From: Bacteroidota bacterium
Lineage (GTDB): Bacteria > Bacteroidota > Bacteroidia > Bacteroidales > ML635J-15
Assembly (NCBI GenBank): GCA_029558535.1
Contig: JAKQEK010000452.1
Coordinates: forward strand, 124,001 to 188,000
Reading direction: 5' to 3'
Length of the DNA: 64,000 bases
Of the stretch, positions 36,137 to 44,170 are shown in pieces (the first letter of the stretch is position 1; every line of letters starts with the position of its first letter). The notes beneath the pieces are model-generated. The model was not told where the DNA came from. It searched no databases and saw only the letters and a list, made by a program, of their open reading frames with translations. The position numbers and the translations under genes are program-made.

Positions 36137-36583
36137 ATGATACCATTTCATTTAACTGAATATATAGAGCAATCTATTAAAGAAATAGGGATTGATCCCT
36201 ACACATCACGTGGCAAAAAAGATGGACAATGGACAATTAAATACAAAAATTCGACAGTGTGGATTGACTTATTCAGTTATCCGGAAAAACCTGAAAAGTA
36301 TTATTTTCAGGTTATGAGTCCTTTGTGCAAAATGGTTGACAGCAAAACAGAAGAATTTGCAATTGATCTTCTCGAAATTAATTATATGATGTACGGAAGT
36401 TGGATTTGCAAGAAAGAAGGATGGATTTATATTCTCAGTCTTCGTGAAGCCGACAATCTTCAAAAAGCAGAAGTAGATGCTACAATTGACAGAGTTGCGA
36501 TATACAGCGCCGACTACTGGGGAAAACTGTCGTTCAAATACAAAAATTGCTGGATAAAAAATGAAGAAGAGAAGATAGAATAA
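36137..36583 (+). CDS. YbjN-like small protein
   Basis: The ATG at 36137 is preferred to an upstream TTG because the residues before it read like untranslated leader. The 148-residue product has a core of alternating strands and helices with a WTIKYKNSTVWIDLF start, PEKYYFQVMSPL and GSWICKKEGWIYILSLREA. The pattern resembles YbjN/type III chaperone-like proteins. No signal peptide or catalytic motif is visible. It is 61 bases after ung and could be co-transcribed with it. Confidence 0.65.
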   Translation: MIPFHLTEYIEQSIKEIGIDPYTSRGKKDGQWTIKYKNSTVWIDLFSYPEKPEKYYFQVMSPLCKMVDSKTEEFAIDLLEINYMMYGSWICKKEGWIYILSLREADNLQKAEVDATIDRVAIYSADYWGKLSFKYKNCWIKNEEEKIE

Positions 36584-36637
36584 TACAAATTTTAACATTT
36601 TTTTAAATATTTTGCACAATTTTTGTAACAAAAGCAT

Positions 36638-36645
36638 TATATTTG
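36638..36645 (+). promoter_or_regulatory. -7 promoter element of the ECF sigma factor gene
   Basis: TATATTTG followed by C fits TAnnTTTG. The nearest TTTG boxes are 12 and 23 bases upstream, so the -33 element is uncertain. The leader would be about 80 bases and contains AAAGGAGACC at 36680-36689, too far from the ATG to be the ribosome site. Confidence 0.5.
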
Positions 36646-36732
36646 CGTAATAAAATTTGAAATAAAACTTAAAAAAGAAAGGAGACCATATATCGAAAGA
36701 ACTTCTACCCTTTAACTTTAAATAATATAGTT

Positions 36733-37320
36733 ATGAACCTGACAAGTTATTCCGACCAGGAACTTATCGAGAGATTCATCAAGGGTGAGAAGGCATGTAT
36801 GGAAACTCTAATACAACGCCACAAGAAAAAAGTTTATTCTTACATCCTTATTACAGTTAAAAATACTCATGTTGCTGATGATTTATTTCAGGACACGTTT
36901 ATTAAAGTTATTAACTCCCTTAAATGCGGGACTTATACCGACAAGGGAAAGTTTATCAGCTGGGTTATACGAATAGCTCATAATATTACCATTGACTATT
37001 TCAGGAAAGAGAAAAATTTGAATACATGTTCGAACGATGATACCGAACTTGATTTGTTTAACTCAGAAAAATTCTCGGATGAAAACATCGAAGATAAAAT
37101 TGTGGGAGAACAGATTGTCAGCGATATTAAAACTTTAATTGATTATCTACCGGCAGAGCAGAAAGACATTATCATGATGCGTCATTACGGAGGCATGAGT
37201 TTTAAAGATATAGCAGAACAGACAAATGTAAGTATCAATACAGCACTTGGAAGGATGAGGTATGCTCTGATAAATTTGAGGCGTATTGTTGAAGAGAAAA
37301 ATGTGATACTTACAAAATAG
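36733..37320 (+). CDS. ECF-type RNA polymerase sigma factor
   Basis: The 195-residue protein has sigma region 2 (about 15-85: ADDLFQDTFIKVINSL and FISWVIRIAHNITIDYFRKEK) and region 4 (about 130-185: LPAEQKDIIMMRHYGGMSFKDIAEQTNVSINTALGRMRYAL). The linker is short and acidic, as in group 4 sigma factors. No anti-sigma gene is adjacent; a downstream hairpin terminator closes the transcript. Standalone ECF factors with long leaders are frequent in Bacteroidota, and regulation through the leader is possible. Confidence 0.93.
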   Translation: MNLTSYSDQELIERFIKGEKACMETLIQRHKKKVYSYILITVKNTHVADDLFQDTFIKVINSLKCGTYTDKGKFISWVIRIAHNITIDYFRKEKNLNTCSNDDTELDLFNSEKFSDENIEDKIVGEQIVSDIKTLIDYLPAEQKDIIMMRHYGGMSFKDIAEQTNVSINTALGRMRYALINLRRIVEEKNVILTK

Positions 37321-37384
37321 AAAGAATAAGCTTTTGATTTGGGCTTTTTCTTAAAACGGCAAATTATTTTTTAACTTTATGCAA

Positions 37385-37416
37385 ACTCTAACAAGGAATC
37401 TCTTGTTGGAGTTTTT
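37385..37416 (+). terminator. Rho-independent terminator of the sigma factor gene
   Basis: AACTCTAACAAG and CTTGTTGGAGTT form a 12-bp stem (one T-G pair) around GAATCT, followed by TTT. It lies about 65 bases after the stop. Confidence 0.85.
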
Positions 37417-37963
37417 ATTTGACTTTGATTTATAAACCATTTCCAACGGTTTTGTCATGATTTTTGAGCCGGGGGCTTCGAGACAATCAGCCGAAAGGCT
37501 GATCCCTCAGCCCCCAATTCAAAAATACACGCCAAAACCTCATTCCTCGTTGTTTTAACTTCGAAATTCCAATGTGTGACAAGCTGGTTTTGTCATGATT
37601 TTTGCCACCTCGACCATGCTCGGTGACCTAGCAAAAATACACGCCAAAACCAAAACACTCAAACTTTACCCTAAGCAAAATCAAAGAGTACAAAATTCAA
37701 ATTACAATTCGTAGATTTTCATTTTTTTTGATTTCGGTTTGCTTAGAACAAGGGTTTGGGCTGAAAAACTTTGGGGATTTTTTTGATTTGCTATTTTAAG
37801 GGGGAGAAAAAAATGTTTTTATTTGATATTTACTTGTTCAGTATAAAGTGTTCCATTATTGTCAACAAGGATGCGGAAGTAGTTGTCGCCATCTAAAAAC
37901 AATTTCATCATTTCTTTCTCCTTGGCATAGTTTTTATTATAACTTTGCAAAAAACATTTAACA
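37417..37963. other. Non-coding stretch with two composite hairpins
   Basis: Two hairpin units lie at 37448-37539 and 37586-37651. The rest (37652-37963) is AT-rich with no gene that I can support. A -7-like element is not clear before the secreted-protein gene at 37964. Confidence 0.8.
37448..37651 (+). repeat. Two hairpin units with shared outer arms and different cores
   Basis: Both units (37448-37539 and 37586-37651) start GGTTTTGTCATGATTTTTG and end CAAAAATACACGCCAAAACC. GGTTTTG can pair with CAAAACC and ATTTTTG with CAAAAAT, giving a long interrupted stem. The first core (37471-37515) is the 45-nt hairpin also found three times at 7.0-7.3 kb, in opposite orientation and with a GAAA loop. 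The second core is a different short hairpin (CACC...GGTG). Confidence 0.8.
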
Positions 37964-38392
37964 ATGAAAAAGTTTATTTTTATTTTACTAACTGTGTTTT
38001 GTATAACTCACTTATCACATAACGAAGTCAAAGCACAAGCAACACCCGAAGAATTAATGGATGCATTTTTTCAAATCTTCGCCGAAGATGTTAATCAGGC
38101 AGTTGATTTTCTTTTCGCTACAAATCCAATGATTGACCCAAATCAACCAGGAATAAAATCAATAAAAGAGAAGTTTGAATTATCAAGAAAATTGTTAGGA
38201 AATTATTACGGATATGAGATTATAAATATTTATCATGCCGGAGACTCGTATGTAAAGTACATATACTCCTTAAAATATGAAAGACAACCAGTAAAATTTA
38301 TTGCAGTTCTATACAAACCTAAAGATAAATGGAAAGTTCAGAACATTAATTTCCAGGATGATATTGAAGTAGAATTTAAATTGTGGGAATAA
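37964..38392 (+). CDS. Small secreted protein of unknown function
   Basis: The 142-residue protein has a signal peptide (about residues 1-25, ending VKAQA). The rest has an alpha-beta pattern with LMDAFFQIFAEDVNQAVDFLF and KFIAVLYKPKDKWKVQNINFQDD, which recalls DUF3887 or cystatin-like NTF2 folds used by small secreted proteins. No catalytic residues are visible. It stands alone between repeats and a convergent peptidase gene. Confidence 0.7.
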   Translation: MKKFIFILLTVFCITHLSHNEVKAQATPEELMDAFFQIFAEDVNQAVDFLFATNPMIDPNQPGIKSIKEKFELSRKLLGNYYGYEIINIYHAGDSYVKYIYSLKYERQPVKFIAVLYKPKDKWKVQNINFQDDIEVEFKLWE

Positions 38393-38504
38393 AACCCTAA
38401 ATAGCCTTTGCAATTACATAATGGGACACGAATTATGCGTAATGCATAACTTATTTCTCACTCCTCATGCGTCAGAGTTCGAATTTAAACATGTAATTTA
38501 ATTT

Positions 38505-40217
38505 TTAGTGCCGAAATTCGGCTCTATATTCAGATTTATTGTTAAGGTTGTCTTCAACTACGCCTTTGAAAATATAATCATCAGCAAAGGTGAAATGATC
38601 ATCAAAATAATAAGTAAGAGTTTTTTTTCTCGGATCATATTGTCCAAGAACCCATTTATCGTTAATATACATATCATAATTTTTGATTCCTGACAAATCA
38701 TCCTCTATTTTAACCGAAATTTGTGATGCTTTTGAAAGGTCTTTACCCTCACTTATATTAACAGGTGTAATTTTGGGAGCTGTAGTATCAATCCACAAAT
38801 AAAATTCTCCAAAATATGAGGATTCTGCTTTTATAAAATTCTGCTCGATTACAGAATTAAGATATCTGAAATTTCCGTTATGTACCCTGCAAATAAACAA
38901 TTTATCTCTAAATCTCATTAACTCTTCATCCAGAAAAAACATTATTCTGAAATCTTTTTTTAGCATTATAAAATCCTCACCTATAATAAATTTATCAGAA
39001 TATTTTGATTTGGATTTCTTTCCCACTTTCAAATAATAATCACTAAATAAGCTTGCTGAATCAAATTCAATCCTAAATCCTCCGTCAATCCAGACCAAAC
39101 TCTCTTCTGTTTTTAGCAATCTTCCTCCCGTATTCACAACTTCCTGATATTCATTACTATCACCGGTAAGATTAAAAACCAGTTGCGAAGTATTTGAGTT
39201 ATAATCTTTAACAATGATTTTCATTTTCTTATTTACACCCTTAGAAATATAGAAAATTCCATCATTAACAGAATATTCATAAACGGGTAAATCATTCCCT
39301 TTTTCTATAAATAATTTTTGAACATGCATTGATTCATCTAAATAATACTGATAATCAAACATACTGTTTTTTGCTCTTTGTTTACTAAAATCAAGCTTCT
39401 GAATTATGGAATGAAAAATTAGTTGATCTCCATCAAAAAGCTTTACTGATTCTGCTCCATATCTATTACTCGTACCATCCATCCTGTCAACATAAGCCAG
39501 CCCTACTCCTATCATACCCACAACTTGTGGCAATTCTTTTTCACAAATATAAATTCCATCCTTATCCTTTTTTAACTTAAAAATTTGCTTTTCATTTTTT
39601 CCACCGACAAAAGAATTATTATTAAGAGGATACAAAACCAGAAATGTAAATTCTGGTGGACGAGAATCGTAAAACGAATAAATTGTTGTAATTGGATTTA
39701 TTGGCATTTCCGAAAGAGTTTCACGAATTTCAAAATGCAAATGAGGTCCTTCAGATTGTCCGGTATTACCTGTATATGCGATTATGTCCCCCTTCTTATA
39801 CTTAAACATATCGGGGGGCAATGTTGTGTCAATTGAAAATGAAGATCGTTCATATTGGATTTTTCTCACAAATTTTTGTATTTCAGGATTATATTTACTC
39901 AAATGTGCATAAACTGAAGTATATCCATTTGGATGATTAATATAAATAGCATTCCCATAACCCCATGGCGAAATATTTATTCTTGAAACATATCCGTCTG
40001 CAATAGCTAAAACATCTCTTCCTTCAGAATAAGTACTAAAATCAACACCTGTATGAAAATGTCTGTTTCTTGGTTCGCCGAAATTACCCGAAAGTACCGG
40101 ACTTATATTTAAAGGTAAAATAAAATAATTTTTCAAACCGGTTTCCTGTCCCGACACACGCGAAACCAATAACAACACAATAAACAGAGCTTGAAATATT
40201 TTAATTCTCATCATCAT
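38505..40217 (-). CDS. M23 family metallopeptidase with C-terminal beta domains
   Basis: The 570-residue protein has a signal peptide (three Met codons at the start; the third, 40211, is equally good). The lysostaphin-type peptidase domain spans about 35-185. Zinc ligands are visible in HTGVDF (His and Asp) and HLHFEIRE, with a YAHLSKYN motif between. The C-terminal 380 residues are beta-rich and may bind the substrate. Such enzymes cut peptidoglycan cross-bridges, or act as inactive activators. It is divergent from the coiled-coil/zapA operon, which fits a cell-envelope role. Confidence 0.9.
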   Translation of the reverse strand: MMMRIKIFQALFIVLLLVSRVSGQETGLKNYFILPLNISPVLSGNFGEPRNRHFHTGVDFSTYSEGRDVLAIADGYVSRINISPWGYGNAIYINHPNGYTSVYAHLSKYNPEIQKFVRKIQYERSSFSIDTTLPPDMFKYKKGDIIAYTGNTGQSEGPHLHFEIRETLSEMPINPITTIYSFYDSRPPEFTFLVLYPLNNNSFVGGKNEKQIFKLKKDKDGIYICEKELPQVVGMIGVGLAYVDRMDGTSNRYGAESVKLFDGDQLIFHSIIQKLDFSKQRAKNSMFDYQYYLDESMHVQKLFIEKGNDLPVYEYSVNDGIFYISKGVNKKMKIIVKDYNSNTSQLVFNLTGDSNEYQEVVNTGGRLLKTEESLVWIDGGFRIEFDSASLFSDYYLKVGKKSKSKYSDKFIIGEDFIMLKKDFRIMFFLDEELMRFRDKLFICRVHNGNFRYLNSVIEQNFIKAESSYFGEFYLWIDTTAPKITPVNISEGKDLSKASQISVKIEDDLSGIKNYDMYINDKWVLGQYDPRKKTLTYYFDDHFTFADDYIFKGVVEDNLNNKSEYRAEFRH

Positions 40218-40274
40218 TAGAATAAATATTTTGCAAAACTAACATCATATCTTGCATTTGAAAAAAAAATCAAC

Positions 40275-40282
40275 TATTTTTG
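40275..40282 (+). promoter_or_regulatory. -7 promoter element of the coiled-coil/zapA operon
   Basis: TATTTTTG fits TAnnTTTG, about 18 bases before the ATG at 40300. A TTG at 40252-40254 with 20 bases of spacing may be the -33 element. Confidence 0.5.
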
Positions 40283-40299
40283 TAATAGATAATAAATAA

Positions 40300-40593
40300 A
40301 TGAACGAGGAGTATAACAGATTGATTTTAAGAATGAAAGAAAACATTCAGAAGTTAATTTTGTTATATACAAAAGAAAAGGAAAAGAATAAAGAATTATC
40401 AAAAGAGGTAAAACACATTAGTAATGAACTTAATATATATATAAATAAAAACAAGGAAGTAGAGAAAAAATATGAAAATTTAAAATTGGCTAAAGCATTA
40501 GACGGGATAAATGGAGAAGATAAGGAAGCCAAATTGAAATTGAATAAAATAATACGGGAAATTGATAATTGCATTGCTCTTTTAAACAAATAA
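40300..40593 (+). CDS. Short coiled-coil protein upstream of zapA
   Basis: The 97 residues are almost all charged heptads (KENIQKLILLYTKEKEKNKELSKEV... to the end), so a parallel or antiparallel coiled coil is likely. The position six bases before zapA, and the size, recall ZapB, which is a small coiled-coil partner of ZapA at the FtsZ ring; in this phylum a similar gene commonly precedes zapA. Sequence alone cannot prove this. Confidence 0.75.
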   Translation: MNEEYNRLILRMKENIQKLILLYTKEKEKNKELSKEVKHISNELNIYINKNKEVEKKYENLKLAKALDGINGEDKEAKLKLNKIIREIDNCIALLNK

Positions 40594-40599
40594 AGTTTA

Positions 40600-40905
40600 A
40601 TGGAAGACAACAAGTTAATAATAAATATCAGTATAGGTGAAAGGATGTATCCTATCAGTATTGAAAGAGGCGATACAAGACGTGAAGAACTGATTCGTAA
40701 AGCATCTCAATCAATAAATGACACTTTGTTACAATATAAAAAAAGAGGATATAAGAACAAAGACGATCAGGATTATCTAGCCATGACAGTAATTATGTTT
40801 GCTGTCAAGCTTCTCGAAAACGAATCGAAAGAAGACATATCACCAGTTATTAACGAATTGAAAAAAGTAAATTTTGAACTTGAAGAAGTTTTAACAAAAG
40901 AGTAA
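40600..40905 (+). CDS. zapA: Cell division protein ZapA
   Basis: The 101 residues match ZapA: an N-terminal INISIGERMYPISIERGDTRREELIRKAS stretch and a C-terminal dimerising coiled coil (about 65-101). ZapA cross-links FtsZ filaments. It follows the coiled-coil gene by six bases and precedes a 6S-like RNA and rny, an order I recall from other Bacteroidota. Confidence rests on the start motif and the context. Confidence 0.9.
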   Translation: MEDNKLIINISIGERMYPISIERGDTRREELIRKASQSINDTLLQYKKRGYKNKDDQDYLAMTVIMFAVKLLENESKEDISPVINELKKVNFELEEVLTKE

Positions 40906-40939
40906 ACGTTCTTTAAAATATAATAGTAATATACATATT

Positions 40940-41146
40940 ACCCGTATTGGTTCTTTAAAGGTTGCAAAACTCAACACTAACTAATTAGGAACAAAGCTCA
41001 GTTTATCTACGGCAGGCCTAAATTAATTCTGTTCGCAGTTTTAAACTACCTAAGTAGTCATAGGAAACCGGAAATTGTCTGGCCGTTCCGCCCATGTTTA
41101 TACAGGGGTTTTTCTAACATTAAAGAATTTAATGCGGGTTTTTTTA
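40940..41146 (+). ncRNA. ssrS: 6S-like RNA between zapA and rny
   Basis: The 261-base gap holds a structured transcript candidate of about 207 nt. ACCCGTATTGGTTCTTT (40940-40956) pairs with AAAGAATTTAATGCGGGT (41122-41139) over 17 pairs with one bulge, and a T7 run follows. Inside, GTTGCAAAAC and GTTTTTCTAAC extend the closed stem. A large closed rod with an internal bubble is the 6S plan, and the zapA-adjacent position fits 6S RNA in many bacteria. 6S RNA binds RNA polymerase as an open-promoter mimic. No clear TAnnTTTG promoter lies before it. Confidence 0.6.
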
Positions 41147-41166
41147 ATTTAAAACAAATAATTTAT

Positions 41167-42708
41167 ATGGGAACACTAACAATAATTATTATTGCGACAG
41201 GAGCCTTTTTAGGCGGAGGGGCTATTTCTTATTTTGTATGGGATAAAGCAATAGCAAAAAAGAAAAACAAAATTATTGCTGAAGCATCAACAGAAGCAGA
41301 AGTTATTCGAAAAGAGAAGGAGTTACAGGCAAAGGAAAAATATTTGCAACTTAAGTCCGAGCATGACCGACTAATTAATGAAAAAAACCAAAAGATTTCG
41401 GCAGCCGAAACAAGAATTCAGCAAAGAGAAGCAAGCATTACGACAAGAATTGAGGAGACTCAGCGAATGAAAAAGGAACTTGATATTCTTCGCGAAAACC
41501 TCAACAAACAATTGGAAAGAGTTGAAAAGCGAACTGAAGAACTTGAAAAACAGCATAAAGAACAAATTGACAAACTTGAAGCAATATCGGGTTATTCAGC
41601 TGAAGAGGCTAAAAAAGAGTTGGTAGAATCTCTTCAGGAAAATGCAAAATCAGAGGCTATTGGACTTATCAATGAGATAATTGACGAGGCCAAAATGACA
41701 GCAAACAAAGAGGCTAAAAAAATTGTATTAGAGACGATTCAGCGTGTAGCGACAGAAACAGCTATTGAAAACGCAGTCACAGTGTTTAACATCGAAAGCG
41801 ATGAGCTTAAAGGAAGAATCATTGGCCGCGAAGGTCGTAATATTAGAGCCTTAGAAGCTGCAACCGGGGTAGAAATAGTTGTAGATGACACGCCAGAGGC
41901 AATTCTTTTATCTGCATTCGACCCTGTTAGAAGAGAAATTGCACGCCTATCATTGCATCAATTGGTAACAGACGGAAGAATTCATCCTGCCCGTATCGAA
42001 GAAGTCGTAAATAAAACAAAAAAACAGATTGAAGAAGAAATAATCGAGATAGGTAAACGTACTACAATTGATTTAGGTGTACATGGACTACATCCTGAAC
42101 TGGTAAGAATGATTGGTAAAATGAAATACCGTTCATCTTATGGGCAGAATTTGCTGCAACATTCAAGAGAAGTTGCAAACCTAAGTGCAATAATGGCATC
42201 TGAATTAGGTTTAAATCCAAAAATTGCAAAAAGAGCAGGTTTGTTGCATGATATCGGAAAAGTTGCTGACGAGGAACCTGAATTGCCACACGCAGTTTAT
42301 GGAATGAAATTGGCAGAAAAATTCAAAGAAAAACCTGAAATATGTAATGCTATCGGAGCACATCATGACGAAGTTGAAATGAACAATCTAATCTCTCCTA
42401 TTGTTCAGGTTTGTGACGCAATTTCGGGAGCCCGTCCGGGTGCAAGACGCGAAATAGTTGAATCATACATTAAACGTCTGAAAGATTTGGAAGCGTTGGC
42501 ATTATCATATCCGGGAGTTCTCAAAACTTATGCTATTCAGGCAGGACGAGAATTAAGAGTTATTGTCGGAAGTGAAAAAATAAGTGATGCAGATTCTGAA
42601 AAACTAAGCTACGAAATAGCTAAACGAGTTCAGGACGAAATGACTTATCCGGGACAAGTAAAAATTACCGTTATAAGGGAAACAAGATCTATAAATTACG
42701 CAAAATAG
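41167..42708 (+). CDS. rny: Ribonuclease Y
   Basis: RNase Y is a membrane-anchored endonuclease that starts mRNA decay. The 513 residues show an N-terminal membrane segment (about 3-24) and a long charged coiled coil (about 35-160). A KH domain ([29 protein letters not shown], about 215-245) precedes an HD domain with [10 protein letters not shown] (His-Asp near 362) and GAHHDEVE. Length matches the family. Its stop overlaps the GTG start of the epimerase gene by one base, so the two are coupled, although that gene opens a polysaccharide locus. Confidence 0.96.
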   Translation: MGTLTIIIIATGAFLGGGAISYFVWDKAIAKKKNKIIAEASTEAEVIRKEKELQAKEKYLQLKSEHDRLINEKNQKISAAETRIQQREASITTRIEETQRMKKELDILRENLNKQLERVEKRTEELEKQHKEQIDKLEAISGYSAEEAKKELVESLQENAKSEAIGLINEIIDEAKMTANKEAKKIVLETIQRVATETAIENAVTVFNIESDELKGRIIGREGRNIRALEAATGVEIVVDDTPEAILLSAFDPVRREIARLSLHQLVTDGRIHPARIEEVVNKTKKQIEEEIIEIGKRTTIDLGVHGLHPELVRMIGKMKYRSSYGQNLLQHSREVANLSAIMASELGLNPKIAKRAGLLHDIGKVADEEPELPHAVYGMKLAEKFKEKPEICNAIGAHHDEVEMNNLISPIVQVCDAISGARPGARREIVESYIKRLKDLEALALSYPGVLKTYAIQAGRELRVIVGSEKISDADSEKLSYEIAKRVQDEMTYPGQVKITVIRETRSINYAK

Positions 42709-43697
42709 TGAACGGAGAAATTTTAATATCTTCAAAAGTTCTTGTAACAGGTGGTGCAGGTTTTATTGGCTCTAACATTATCGAAAAGCTCTTAAAACAA
42801 GACAATTTTGTTGTTTGTCTTGATAATCTGGCAACTGGTAAAATGTCTAATATCGAAGCCTTTACGAATAACAAAAACTTCCGGTTTATTAATGGAGATA
42901 TCCGCGATATAAAAACTTGTGAGAAAGCATGTAAAGGTATTGACATTGTTCTCCATCAGGCAGCTTTAGGTTCAGTTCCACGATCAATTAAAGATCCTGT
43001 TACAACTAATCAGGTAAATATTGATGGTTTTATAAATATGCTTATTGCAGCCCGTGATAATAAAGTAAAAAGATTTGTTTATGCTTCAAGTTCATCAGTT
43101 TACGGAGATTCTAAGGAACTTCCAAAACATGAGAATAAAATAGGAAATCCTTTATCACCTTATGCTGTGACAAAATCCGTTAACGAATTATATGCAAAAG
43201 TGTTTGGGAATCTTTATGGCATGGAAACAATAGGATTAAGATATTTTAATGTTTTCGGCAAAAATCAGGATCCGGATGGTGCTTATGCCGCAGTATTTCC
43301 AAAGTTTATAAGCACTTTAATAAAACATAAGGCGCCTGTAATTTTTGGTGACGGGACACAATCACGTGATTTTACATACATTGCAAACGTTGTACAGGCA
43401 AATGAGCTTGCTGCTACCACATCAAATCCTGATGCCATTAATACTGTATTTAATATTGCTTACGGTAAGAGTATTAGTCTTAACGAAATAACTTCGGAAT
43501 TAATTAAAGTTTTAAGTGATTTTGATTCTAAAATTAATGAGATAAATCCTGTTTACGGACCTTTACGTCAAGGAGATATTAAAGATTCGCTGGCATCTAT
43601 TGATAAAGCTAAAAGACTTTTGGGATATATGCCGGCATATAATGTTCATGATGGGCTTAAACTTGCTGTAAAATGGTATTTCGATTGTTTGAAATAG
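42708..43697 (+). CDS. NAD-dependent UDP-sugar 4-epimerase (WbpP/TviC type)
   Basis: This 329-residue short-chain dehydrogenase/reductase starts with GTG at 42708, overlapping the rny stop by one base. The NAD motif is TGGAGFIGSN (about 14-23). ASSSSVYGD and the catalytic YAVTK (Tyr near 152) follow. AALGSVPRSIKDP is characteristic of UDP-N-acetylglucosamine/galactosamine 4-epimerases of the WbpP/TviC group. It supplies precursors for surface polysaccharides. The last 40 codons recur as a truncated copy 467 bp downstream. Confidence 0.88.
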   Translation: MNGEILISSKVLVTGGAGFIGSNIIEKLLKQDNFVVCLDNLATGKMSNIEAFTNNKNFRFINGDIRDIKTCEKACKGIDIVLHQAALGSVPRSIKDPVTTNQVNIDGFINMLIAARDNKVKRFVYASSSSVYGDSKELPKHENKIGNPLSPYAVTKSVNELYAKVFGNLYGMETIGLRYFNVFGKNQDPDGAYAAVFPKFISTLIKHKAPVIFGDGTQSRDFTYIANVVQANELAATTSNPDAINTVFNIAYGKSISLNEITSELIKVLSDFDSKINEINPVYGPLRQGDIKDSLASIDKAKRLLGYMPAYNVHDGLKLAVKWYFDCLK

Positions 43698-44123
43698 AAT
43701 TTTCAACATCATACTTTTTCCCTTGATGGAAAAAGTAACAAAAAGATCAAGGGGAAACTATGCTTCAACCCGCCTCGAATAAAACAATGTAATTGTACGT
43801 CAACCCGGCCTAAAACAAAGGCCATACCTTATCCTGATCCTGTCTTTGTTTTAAAGAATGTCACAAAGTGACAGCCTGACACAATTACTAATGTTTTATT
43901 CTCACCACCGAAACAGGCCCGCAGTTTCCCCATGGCCTACACACAAAGCGACCTCGTTAATTTGCAGATAATATGCTAACTTTATCGCATTCAGGAATAT
44001 CTTATCATTTAAAAGTTAGGTAATTCAAATTACTAAATGCTTGTAAAATAGATTCATTAGAATCTGTTGATAAAGCTAAAAGACTTTTGGGATATATGCC
44101 TGCATATGATGTGTATGATGGGC
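43698..44123. other. Non-coding junction with dispersed element and epimerase remnant
   Basis: The gap contains the plus-strand copy of the dispersed element (43713-43829). A short hairpin TGTCAC/GTGACA lies at about 43859-43873. A truncated copy of the epimerase gene end follows. No intact gene is visible. Confidence 0.8.
43713..43829 (+). repeat. Dispersed structured element, copy 2
   Basis: The hairpin at 43713-43736 has arms ACTTTTTCC and GGAAAAAGT around CTTGAT. Downstream ATCAAGGG can pair with the loop region CCCTTGAT. A CCGCCTCG block, an AATTGTACGTCAACC block and GGCCTAAAACAAAGGCCATAC follow. Copy 1 has the same order on the minus strand at 4769-4623. Confidence 0.75.
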
Positions 44124-44170
44124 TTAAACTTGCCGTAAAATGGTATTTCGATTGTTTGAAATAGAATTTT
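44049..44170 (+). pseudogene. 3' remnant of a second epimerase gene
   Basis: Bases 44049-44170 align without gaps to 43582-43703 of the epimerase gene and its first downstream bases, with about a dozen differences in 122. The frame is kept to the same stop, and the changes are silent or conservative (Asn to Asp, His to Tyr). The rest of the gene is missing. It is therefore the tail of a diverged paralogue left by recombination. The convergent polymerase/ligase gene uses its antisense strand for its own last 15 codons. Confidence 0.9.
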
